A stretch of 31,302 nt of DNA from a bacterium UBP6_UBA1209. Its GTDB lineage: Bacteria; UBP6; UBA1177. Position numbers and translations under genes: made by a program. Below, piece by piece: positions 15,632 through 23,150 of this stretch. The stretch spans positions 1 through 31,302 of the forward strand of contig DBXP01000026.1 of the NCBI GenBank assembly GCA_002309575.1. Reading direction: 5' to 3'. Each line of letters opens with the position of its first letter. Within the stretch, counting starts at the first letter, position 1. The notes under the pieces were generated by a model. That model was given only the letters and a program-made list of their open reading frames with translations. It had not been told where the DNA came from and made no database searches.

Positions 15632-16774
15632 TTAAATATTGTCCATAAGCATACCGGTCATGACCTTTAATGCGACATCGACCGCCTCGAAGCTAGGGAA
15701 AAATTTGTCCGAGTGCAGAGGCTGCGGTTCGGTGCCGGGCCTGCGGGTCCCGAGCCAGAATATTATTCCGCTCCAGCGTTTCGTGAAGTAACCGAAATCC
15801 TCGCCGACAAGGTCGCCCTTTTTGTAGATGCAGCGGATGCCGTTTTTATCTGCGACTTGCTGCAACTTTTTGAAAAGGTTAGGAGAATTTTCCACCTCGA
15901 TATATTCGCCGAGGACCGTGAGTTTTGACGTACAGCCGTAGTTGCCGGCACATTTTTCTGCAGTCTGCCTGACGATCTCCGTCCCCTCCTGCATCGTTTC
16001 GGAAGAGAACGAGCGGAGCGTCCCCTCGATTTTCGAGTAGCCGGAGGTCACGTTTCTGGCGCTTCCGGAGGTAAGTTTGCCGAAGTGGGCGTGAAAGATG
16101 TTCGTCGGATTCAGGTTTTTGCGGATTATATGCTCTATCGTGCAGAGAAAATCCGCCGCCGCCGCCAGTGCGTCGTGACCGCGCTCGGGGAATGCCGCAT
16201 GGCCGCTTTTGCCGAAAAACTCGAGATCGACTTCCCTCGGGATCGCGAAAAGGACGTTGTCGTTCGATGCGATCTCGCCGACCTCGAAGTCGTCGTTGAC
16301 GTGGAGCGCGTGCGCCGATTCGATCTCGTAGCCGTCAAAAACGCCGCTTTCTATCATTTTCCGTGCGCCGCCTGCACCCTCTTCGCCTGGCTGAAAGACA
16401 AAAATTATATTCTTTCCCGGCAGATTTTCAGCCGTGAAAGCGAGCAGGCCGCAGAGGACGGTCATGTGGATGTCGTGACCGCAGGCGTGCATGACTCCCT
16501 GATTTTTCGATACGATTTCGTGAGAGGGGTCTTCGTTTACGGCGATGGCGTCCATGTCGGCTCGAAAGAGCTTGAAGGGCTTGTCGCCGCCGTTTCTGTA
16601 CTCGATCACGATCGAGGTCAGAAAGGGATGAAAAACCTTGAAAAAGGACTCTTTGCCTTTTGTGACTGACTTAAAAAAATCCATAATGATTTCAGAAGTG
16701 TGGACCTCGTTGAACGAGCGTTCCGGCGACTCGTGGAGGCGCCTTCTGAGATCTTTGAGCATCCCGATATCCAT
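15632..16774 (-). CDS. M20 family amidohydrolase (N-acyl amino acid / IAA-amino-acid hydrolase type)
   Basis: 380 residues. The M20D group hydrolyses N-acyl or peptide-like amide bonds with bound divalent metals, usually in the cytoplasm. Seen: RRLHESPERSFNE at the N-terminus, RADMDAIAV near residue 71, the metal-binding HACGHD (C98, H100, D101), QPGEEGAGGARKMIESG with E131/E132, a dimerisation domain starting near FGKSGHAAFPERGHDAL, and EDFGYFTKRWSGIIFWLGTR plus PLHSDKF near the C-terminus, supplying late metal ligands. There is no signal peptide. The ATG is two bases after the protease stop codon, with GGGGA upstream, so it is cotranscribed with that gene. It could process peptides released by the protease; that link is inference. 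Confidence 0.9.
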   Translation of the reverse strand: MDIGMLKDLRRRLHESPERSFNEVHTSEIIMDFFKSVTKGKESFFKVFHPFLTSIVIEYRNGGDKPFKLFRADMDAIAVNEDPSHEIVSKNQGVMHACGHDIHMTVLCGLLAFTAENLPGKNIIFVFQPGEEGAGGARKMIESGVFDGYEIESAHALHVNDDFEVGEIASNDNVLFAIPREVDLEFFGKSGHAAFPERGHDALAAAADFLCTIEHIIRKNLNPTNIFHAHFGKLTSGSARNVTSGYSKIEGTLRSFSSETMQEGTEIVRQTAEKCAGNYGCTSKLTVLGEYIEVENSPNLFKKLQQVADKNGIRCIYKKGDLVGEDFGYFTKRWSGIIFWLGTRRPGTEPQPLHSDKFFPSFEAVDVALKVMTGMLMDNI

Positions 16775-16776
16775 CG

Positions 16777-19700
16777 CTATTCCCCGCTTTTCTCCTCGAG
16801 AAGTACCTGAACCGCCTTTTCAAGCTGAGGATCTTCGCCTCCGATCATCTGTGACGGCGTGAACGGAACTACATAATCGGGGACAAGTTCGTTGTTTTCG
16901 AGATATCTGCCTGTTGTGTCGTGGATGCCGATCTGCGGGATCCCGAAGTAGATGCTTTCGTCGATCAGCTGCGGCCACCAGACGGCTGTCGCGGTTCCTG
17001 CAACCGGCATTCCGACGATCTTGCCGAGTCCGAGCGTGCGGTAGGTGTAGGGGAAGAGGTGCGCGTCGCTGTAGTTGCCTTCGCTTACGATGAGGATCGA
17101 CTTCTTTGTCCACTGTTTCTGCGGGTCGCCGCCGAAGTTTTTGACGCCTCTGTGGCTGTAGGTCGTGTAGCTCTTTCCGCTGAAGAGGACCGCCAGATCG
17201 TCGTGAAGCCAGCCGCCGCCGTTGAAGCGCGTGTCGATCACGATGCCTTCGGTCTCGTTGAAACGTCCCATGATCTGGTCGAAGATCGTCTTGAAGCTTG
17301 CACCGTCCATCCCGCGGATATGGACATACCCGAGCCTGCCGCCGGAGAGCTTTTCGACCCTTTCGCGGTTGCGTTTTACCCAGCGGTCGTAGAGCAGATC
17401 GTACTCGCCTCTGTAGGTCGTCGGTTTGACGATCTCGTCCCAGCGCTTGAAGTTCGCCGTGTCGAGAAGCGAGATCCTGACGCGCTTGCCGGCCTTCCGG
17501 TTGAGAAGCTTGTCGATATTTTCGGCGTTGGTCGCAACTCCGTCTATCTTTTCAATATAGGTTCCGGGTTTTATCTGAGTCTTTGCACTGTCAAGCGGAC
17601 CGTTCGCGATTATTTCATCGATCTTCAGACCTCTCTGGTCGGTCGAATAGAAGATCCCGAGCCTGCCTGTGGAATCGGCCATCTGAGCCATATGGATGTA
17701 TCCGCTTCCTGTGTGCGAAGCGTTGAGCTCGCCCAGAAGCTCGGAGAGGAGCTCGGTGAAGTCGTAGTTGTTGTTGATGTACGGTATGAATTTCGCATAG
17801 GCGTCGCGGTACTTCGGCCAGTCGACACCGTGAAGGTCCTTGTCGTAGAATTTGTCGTTGATCGTCTTCCAGACATAGTCGAGCAGGTATCTGTATTCGT
17901 CGCTCTTGCTGACCGAAAACTCAGCGGCCGGAGAGATAGGTTTCGGAGTCTTGTCTGCCAGCGAGATTTTGTATGAAGCCTCGTTTGCCAGTGCGAAAAG
18001 CGTTGTGTTTGCCGAATCGAGTTCCAGAACGAAGTTGGGCTCGTCCCAGAAGGAGAGATTGTAGGGGTGAGGAAGCGCTGCGAGCGGTTTTTCCTTCTTT
18101 TCGCGCAGAGCTATCGAGGCGATCCTGAAGCTGCTCGGGTCAAAGCTGAGGAAGTAGAGCGTCTCGCCGTCCTTCGAAGGTGCGATTGCGACGTACTTTG
18201 AAGGCGCGAGCGAAAGTTTTACGATCCTCTCTTCGGCATTTTCTTTGTCGAATTCGACTCTTTCCGGCTTCTTGAGCGGATTTTTCGGTTCCTCTTTCTG
18301 CTGCGGTTTCAGTGCCGTCTTTGCAGCATCCTTTTCCTTCTTTTTCTGCTCCAGTTTTTTCTCTATCGCGATCTCGTCGGCGCTCTTTCTGTAGTTGTCA
18401 AGCCCCTTTTTGTTGAGGAAGAAGGCATAGATCTCGTTGCCTGAGAGCCATGCGATATATTCGCCGTTCCCGCTCCACTTCGGGACATAATCCTCTGTTC
18501 CCGTGTTGGTCACGTTGGTGATCCCGCCGCTTTCGATGTCGATGATGCCAAGATCGCCAGCCCAGCGGCTGTGACCGTTGAAGATCACTGCGATCCTGGA
18601 GCTGTCTGGAGCCCACGAATACTGCTGGTCGCCGTCGACATAAGAGATGTTGCGGTCTCCCGGAAGAAGGCTCTTGTGAAGGTTTTTGACAATATCGTAA
18701 TATCTGAGCTCGGTGCGCTCCGAAAGGTATGCTATCTTCTTGCCGTCCGGGGAATAATAGGCCTGGAAGGTGTTGGAATCGTTTGCGATCATCTCTTTTT
18801 CCTTTATCTCGGTCGCAAATGCGAAGCTCGGGTCGGTCTCTTCGTTGAAGGAGGCCTCGTAGACATTCCAGCTGCCGTTCCTGAAGGATGAATAAAGCAG
18901 CTTTTTGCCGTCCGGATGGAAGTTTACCCACCTCTCCTCGTTCGGAGTGTTCGTAACTCTTCTGGTCGTTCCGGATTCGATATCGACAACGTAGACCTCG
19001 CCGCGGAGGATGACCGCAGCTTCGCTTCCGTCCGGGCTCACGGAGATGTCCTTTTGTCCCGAGAGCATCGCACGGATCTCGCTGGTCTTGCGCTCGACCG
19101 TCGAATAGATGTCGAGCTTTCTGGGTTCTTCGCCCTCCTTCTGTGTGTAGATCTCGCCGTCCCAGGTGTAGCAGAGGGTCCCGTTTTCACTTCTTGAAAG
19201 GAACCTTACCGGATGCGTGCCGAACTTCGAGATCTGCGTTTTCTGACCGGCAGCGCCGCGTTTCCAGACATTGAAGGAGCCGCTCTCCTCGCTGAGGTAG
19301 AAGATCTCGCCGTTTTCGCCGAAGACCGGATTCCTCTCCTCGCCCTTGAAGTCGCTGAGCTTTGTGAACTTCCGCGGTCCCGGCTCGTACTGCCAGATAT
19401 CGCGGGTGATCCCCGATGTGTGGTGCTTGCGCCATTCGTCTTCGTAGCCCTTGTTGTCGTGGTAGATGAACTTCGAGCCGTCCTTGCTGATCTTAAGCGA
19501 CAGAACGGGGACCGTCAGCTCGAGATTCTCGTTGCCGCCCTCGACTGAAACCGAGTAGAGCTGAGGCATCCTGCGGCTCGGAAATACCGAACTCTCCTTT
19601 GAACCGATCCTCGGTGAGGAGAAGTAGATCTTTGAATTGTCGGGAGAAAATGTCATCGGAGTATCGTTTGCCGAGTGGTAGGTCAGTCTTCTGGCCTCTC

Positions 19701-20109
19701 CGCCGTCGCGTGAGATCGTGAAGATATCGTGGTTCCCGAAGCGGTTGCTGGTGAAGGCGAGCGTTTTGCCGTCGTTCGACCATACCGGCGATGATTCGTA
19801 GGTCTGGGATGATGTTATCGGATGCGCGAAGCCGCCCTCGGACGGAACGATGTAGATATCACCCATGAATGCGAATGCGATCTCGCTCCCGTCCGGTGAG
19901 ATCGAGGGATACCTGAGCCAGCTGAGTCTGTTGATCCCGCTGTCCGGCTCTGCGCTGATGGTTATTTTTTTTGTGCCGTCGACCCTCTTCTCATCGCTCT
20001 TCACAGAGTTTTCGGTCTTGTTTTTTTTGAAGGCGTCGGACCACTCGATTTTGTTGCATGAAACAATTGCTGAAAGTAAAAAGACAAATAAAATCAATGA
20101 CTTTCTCAT
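16777..20109 (-). CDS. Tricorn-type protease, lipid-anchored (WD40-like propeller, PDZ, S41 peptidase)
   Basis: 1110 residues. Lipobox IVSC gives lipidated C18, so it acts outside the inner membrane. Residues ~60-330 and ~340-560 form WD40-like/PD40 beta-propellers (SPDGSEIAFAFMGDIYIVPSEGG, WSNDGKTLAFTSNR). A charged Lys/Glu segment at ~590-640 is followed by a further beta region. The C1 helical part carries the S798-H799 pair in LNASHTG, then a PDZ domain (~820-880). The S41 peptidase domain has RFNGGGW and nucleophile S1014 in SEGNYSDAH, with candidate glutamates E1071/E1074 in LENNELVPD. This matches the Ser-His-Ser-Glu set of archaeal tricorn. Its role is likely degradation of peptides or misfolded envelope proteins. 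GGAGAG precedes the ATG, and the gene leads a four-gene operon. Confidence 0.93.
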   Translation of the reverse strand: MRKSLILFVFLLSAIVSCNKIEWSDAFKKNKTENSVKSDEKRVDGTKKITISAEPDSGINRLSWLRYPSISPDGSEIAFAFMGDIYIVPSEGGFAHPITSSQTYESSPVWSNDGKTLAFTSNRFGNHDIFTISRDGGEARRLTYHSANDTPMTFSPDNSKIYFSSPRIGSKESSVFPSRRMPQLYSVSVEGGNENLELTVPVLSLKISKDGSKFIYHDNKGYEDEWRKHHTSGITRDIWQYEPGPRKFTKLSDFKGEERNPVFGENGEIFYLSEESGSFNVWKRGAAGQKTQISKFGTHPVRFLSRSENGTLCYTWDGEIYTQKEGEEPRKLDIYSTVERKTSEIRAMLSGQKDISVSPDGSEAAVILRGEVYVVDIESGTTRRVTNTPNEERWVNFHPDGKKLLYSSFRNGSWNVYEASFNEETDPSFAFATEIKEKEMIANDSNTFQAYYSPDGKKIAYLSERTELRYYDIVKNLHKSLLPGDRNISYVDGDQQYSWAPDSSRIAVIFNGHSRWAGDLGIIDIESGGITNVTNTGTEDYVPKWSGNGEYIAWLSGNEIYAFFLNKKGLDNYRKSADEIAIEKKLEQKKKEKDAAKTALKPQQKEEPKNPLKKPERVEFDKENAEERIVKLSLAPSKYVAIAPSKDGETLYFLSFDPSSFRIASIALREKKEKPLAALPHPYNLSFWDEPNFVLELDSANTTLFALANEASYKISLADKTPKPISPAAEFSVSKSDEYRYLLDYVWKTINDKFYDKDLHGVDWPKYRDAYAKFIPYINNNYDFTELLSELLGELNASHTGSGYIHMAQMADSTGRLGIFYSTDQRGLKIDEIIANGPLDSAKTQIKPGTYIEKIDGVATNAENIDKLLNRKAGKRVRISLLDTANFKRWDEIVKPTTYRGEYDLLYDRWVKRNRERVEKLSGGRLGYVHIRGMDGASFKTIFDQIMGRFNETEGIVIDTRFNGGGWLHDDLAVLFSGKSYTTYSHRGVKNFGGDPQKQWTKKSILIVSEGNYSDAHLFPYTYRTLGLGKIVGMPVAGTATAVWWPQLIDESIYFGIPQIGIHDTTGRYLENNELVPDYVVPFTPSQMIGGEDPQLEKAVQVLLEEKSGE

Positions 20110-20141
20110 ATTCTCTCCTTCAATTTAAGAAAAACTGCCGG

Positions 20142-20170
20142 ATTATCCTTAGAAAGAGGCTTTTAATCAA
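20142..20170 (-). promoter_or_regulatory. Predicted promoter of the tricorn protease operon
   Basis: On the minus strand TTGATT (20170-20165) and GATAAT (20147-20142) are 17 nt apart, matching sigma-70 hexamers at 5/6 for the -10. Transcription would start near 20135, about 26 nt before the ATG, leaving room for the GGAGAG ribosome site. Confidence 0.5.
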
Positions 20171-20209
20171 TGAAAATCTAGGATTTTTAGGAGTTTTATT
20201 TGATATTTT

Positions 20210-20238
20210 TTGACTAAATTTGCGTTAAAACAGAAAAT
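20210..20238 (+). promoter_or_regulatory. Weak predicted promoter of the wbpB-wbpE-wbpD operon
   Basis: TTGACT (20210-20215) is followed after 17 nt by GAAAAT (20233-20238), about 45 nt before the wbpB ATG. The -10 matches only four of six consensus bases, so this is a tentative call based on position and spacing in an AT-rich divergent intergenic region. Confidence 0.35.
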
Positions 20239-20282
20239 AGGAGGTTAAAAACGGCGGTATGCCGTAGAAGTTGCGAGGTAAA

Positions 20283-21371
20283 ATGAAATATGCGCTGATC
20301 GGCTGCGGAAGGATCGCGGTGAACCACATCAAGGCGGTTGTCAACAACAATCTGAAGCTTACGGCTCTCTGCGACATAGATCCGGAGCAGATCGAAAGGC
20401 TTGTCGAAAAGACAAAATTCCAAGGAGATCCTGAACGTTACACAGACTACAGAAAGATGCTTTCAGAGCATCCTGAGATATCTCTTGCGGCTATTGCGAC
20501 CGAGAGCGGGTGCCATGCCGAGATAGCGCTTTTCTGCATAGAGCGCGGAGTGAACGTCATCATCGAGAAGCCGATGGCGCTTTCGATGGCTGATGCCGAC
20601 GAGATCGTGAAGCGCGCCTCGGAAAAGGGGGTCACAGTCTCGGTCTGTCATCAGAACCGCTTCAATCCGGCTGTCAGAGAGCTTCGCAAGGCGATCGATG
20701 CCGGCAGGTTCGGAAAGATTTCGCACGGCTCGGTCAACGTCAGGTGGAACCGCGGGAAGGAGTATTACGATCAGGCAGGCTGGCGGGGAAAGTGGGCGAG
20801 CGACGGCGGCTGCCTCTTCAACCAGTGCATCCACGGGATCGATCTTCTGCGCTGGCTGATGGGCGACGAGGTCGACGAGGTCTACGGCGCGACGAAGCGT
20901 CGGATCCATGACTATATCGAGTGCGAGGATATCGGAATGGCTGTCGTCAGGTTCAAAAACGGCGCTTTGGGCACGATCGAAGGGACCGTGAATGTCTATC
21001 CGAAGAATCTTGAGGAGACGCTTTATCTCTTCGGCGAAAAGGGGACAGTCAAGCTCGGCGGTCAGGCGACCAACAGGATCGAAATCTGGAATTTTGCGGA
21101 CGAGCGCGAAGAAGATAAGGAAAATCAAAAACTTAACGAAGAGGCTCCAAACGTTTACGGCAACGGTCACACGGCTCTTTACGCCGATGTCATCGAGGCT
21201 CTTGCGAAGCACCGCAGGCCCTATGTCGATGCCGTCGCGGGGCGGAACGCGGTCGAGATGATCCTTGCAGTTTACCGCTCGTCGGCTACCGGCAGTCCTG
21301 TGAAGCTGCCCCTGGAAGGCTGTGCCTCGACTGATTTCAAAGGCGAGTTTGATAAGATAGAACATAAATAA
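20283..21371 (+). CDS. wbpB: Gfo/Idh/MocA oxidoreductase, UDP-N-acetylglucosaminuronate 3-dehydrogenase type
   Basis: 362 residues. It likely oxidises C3 of UDP-GlcNAc uronic acid with NAD+. The nucleotide fold is at the N-terminus (LIGCGRIAVNH, G7-x-G9), the catalytic EKP motif has K96 (IIEKPMALS), and the second domain has RWNRGKEYYDQAGWRGKWASDGGCLFNQCIHGIDLLRWLMG, typical of WbpB/WlbA. The ATG at 20283 follows GAGGT at 4 nt; a TTG at 20271 would add four residues and is not preferred. The identity rests on sequence and on the next two genes, which carry out the next two steps. GnnA (lipid A diamino sugar) is related but is not normally paired with an acetyltransferase. Confidence 0.85.
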   Translation: MKYALIGCGRIAVNHIKAVVNNNLKLTALCDIDPEQIERLVEKTKFQGDPERYTDYRKMLSEHPEISLAAIATESGCHAEIALFCIERGVNVIIEKPMALSMADADEIVKRASEKGVTVSVCHQNRFNPAVRELRKAIDAGRFGKISHGSVNVRWNRGKEYYDQAGWRGKWASDGGCLFNQCIHGIDLLRWLMGDEVDEVYGATKRRIHDYIECEDIGMAVVRFKNGALGTIEGTVNVYPKNLEETLYLFGEKGTVKLGGQATNRIEIWNFADEREEDKENQKLNEEAPNVYGNGHTALYADVIEALAKHRRPYVDAVAGRNAVEMILAVYRSSATGSPVKLPLEGCASTDFKGEFDKIEHK

Positions 21372-21387
21372 TTTCATGGAGTTAAGC

Positions 21388-22569
21388 ATGGATATCCGGC
21401 TGATGAACGTAAAAAGGCAGCATGAAGCTCATGCGGCGGAGTACGAGGAGGCGGCTCTCAGGGTCCTGCGGAGCGGCTGCTACATCGGCGGAGAGGAGGT
21501 TTCTGCCTTTGAGTCGGAGTTCGCGGCTTACGAAGGGGCAAAATACGGAGTTTCGTGCGGCAACGGGACCGACGCGCTGATTTTGGCTCTGCGTGCTCTC
21601 GGGATCGGTGCGGGCGACGAGGTCATCACGGTTGCATGGACCTTCTGCTCGACTGCGGAGAGCATTGCTGTTGTCGGGGCGAAGCCTGTTTTTGTCGATG
21701 TCTCGCCGGAGAGCCTCTGTATCGATCCGGAGCTTGTCGAAAGGGCTGTGACTCCTAAAACGAAGGCTCTCCTGCCGGTCCATCTTTACGGCCAGAGCTG
21801 CGATATGACGGCACTTCGCGACATCTGCCGGAGGCACGGCCTGAAGCTTGTCGCGGACTGTGCTCAGGCTGCCGGGACCTCTTTTGGCGGGGAACGGCGC
21901 GGGATTTTGGGCGACATCTCCTGTTTTTCCTTTTTCCCGACCAAAAATTTGGGATGCGCGGGTGACGGCGGGATGATCCTTACCGACGACGAGGTCCTTG
22001 CCGGAGCCTGCCGGTCGCTGAAGGTCCACGGGTCAGGCGCGAGCGGGCTTGGATTTCTGCGCCGCGAGTACGAAAAACGGGGCGAAAAGATCCCGGAAAA
22101 TATGCCGGACGGGACCTCGAAGTATTACAACTATCTGATAGGCTACAACTCGAGGCTCGATGCGGTGCAGGCTGCGATCTTGAGGAAGAAACTCAATTAT
22201 ATCAATGATTTCGTTGAAGCGAGAAGGGCGAATGCCGCATACTATGGCGAAGCTCTCCGCGGTACGGGTTACACTTTGCCGAAGGAGAGCGCCGGGAGCC
22301 GCCATTCATATTATATTTATGCCCTGAAGCACAAAAATGCCGGAAAAATCATGGCGAAGCTTGCGGAAGCCGGTATCCAGAGCGGGATCTACTATCCGGT
22401 TCCGCTTCATCTGCAGGGTGCTTTCGCCTTTCTCGGTTACCGTCATGGCGATCTGCCGGTGACCGAGGAGCTTGCGCGGACGACTTTCGCGGTGCCGGTC
22501 TATCCGGAGCTTTCGGAGGCGGAAAAGGAGTTTGTCGTAAAAATTTTGAGGGAAGCAGATGGCGAGTGA
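21388..22569 (+). CDS. wbpE: DegT/DnrJ/EryC1 sugar aminotransferase, UDP-3-keto-GlcNAcA transaminase type
   Basis: 393 residues. A PLP enzyme, expected to aminate the 3-keto sugar made by the upstream dehydrogenase using glutamate. Seen: RSGCYIGGEEVSAFESEFAAYEGAKYGVSCGNGTDALILALRALGIG, TVAWTFCSTAESI, PVHLYGQSCDM, ADCAQAAGTSF and the PLP lysine K186 in SFFPTKNLGCAGDGG. The C-terminal half has the GYNSRLDAVQAAILRKKL signature. The start at 21388 is supported by GGAG six nt upstream; an ATG at 21376 would add four residues and would place that site inside the gene. It lies 16 nt after wbpB and overlaps wbpD by 11 nt. Confidence 0.88.
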   Translation: MDIRLMNVKRQHEAHAAEYEEAALRVLRSGCYIGGEEVSAFESEFAAYEGAKYGVSCGNGTDALILALRALGIGAGDEVITVAWTFCSTAESIAVVGAKPVFVDVSPESLCIDPELVERAVTPKTKALLPVHLYGQSCDMTALRDICRRHGLKLVADCAQAAGTSFGGERRGILGDISCFSFFPTKNLGCAGDGGMILTDDEVLAGACRSLKVHGSGASGLGFLRREYEKRGEKIPENMPDGTSKYYNYLIGYNSRLDAVQAAILRKKLNYINDFVEARRANAAYYGEALRGTGYTLPKESAGSRHSYYIYALKHKNAGKIMAKLAEAGIQSGIYYPVPLHLQGAFAFLGYRHGDLPVTEELARTTFAVPVYPELSEAEKEFVVKILREADGE

Positions 22570-23137
22570 AAAGGTCTTTATCCACCCGACGAGCATAGTC
22601 GACGAGGGTTGTGAAATAGGTGAGGGAACAAGGGTCTGGCACTGGTGCCACCTGATGGGCGATGTCAGGGTCGGCAGGAACTGCAACATCGGCGAGCACG
22701 CCTTTATCGAAAACGGCGTGAGGCTCGGCGACCGCGTGAAGGTCAAAAACAACGTGGCGGTCTATTCGGGTGTCATCTGCGAGGACGACGTCTTTCTGGG
22801 GCCGAACTGCGTCTTTACGAATGTCGCTAATCCGAGGAGCTTCATCGAGCGCAAGGCCGAGTTCAAAAAAACTCTTATAAAAAAGGGGGCTACGATCGGT
22901 GCAAATGCGACGATCGTCTGCGGGAACGACATCAACGAATATGCCTTTGTCGGTGCGGGAAGTGTTGTAACGAAAAGCGTTCCTGCCTACACGATGGTTA
23001 TCGGGAACCCCGCAAAATTTTACGCTCATGTCTGCAAGTGCGGGGTGAAACTCAACAAAAATCTTGTCTGCCCTGCGTGCGGAGCGAGGTATACCGCCTC
23101 CGACAACGGTGAGATCTCACCTGTGGAAAATAATTGA
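22559..23137 (+). CDS. wbpD: UDP-2-acetamido-3-amino-glucuronate N-acetyltransferase, left-handed beta-helix
   Basis: 192 residues. Likely acetylates the 3-amino group with acetyl-CoA to give UDP-2,3-diacetamido-2,3-dideoxy-glucuronate, a precursor of O-antigen or other surface glycans. Left-handed beta-helix hexapeptides run throughout (VWHWCHLMGDVRVGRNCNIGEHAFIENGV, NNVAVYSGVICEDDVFLGPNCVFTNV, KKGATIGANATIVCG, AFVGAGSVVTKSVPAYTMVIGNPAK), close to WbpD/WlbB. A C-terminal CKCG...CPACG zinc-ribbon-like tail follows. The ATG lies inside the end of wbpE, so translation is coupled. wbpA (6-dehydrogenase) and wbpI (epimerase) are not in this window. Confidence 0.9.
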   Translation: MASEKVFIHPTSIVDEGCEIGEGTRVWHWCHLMGDVRVGRNCNIGEHAFIENGVRLGDRVKVKNNVAVYSGVICEDDVFLGPNCVFTNVANPRSFIERKAEFKKTLIKKGATIGANATIVCGNDINEYAFVGAGSVVTKSVPAYTMVIGNPAKFYAHVCKCGVKLNKNLVCPACGARYTASDNGEISPVENN

Positions 23138-23150
23138 ATATCAGCTGGAG

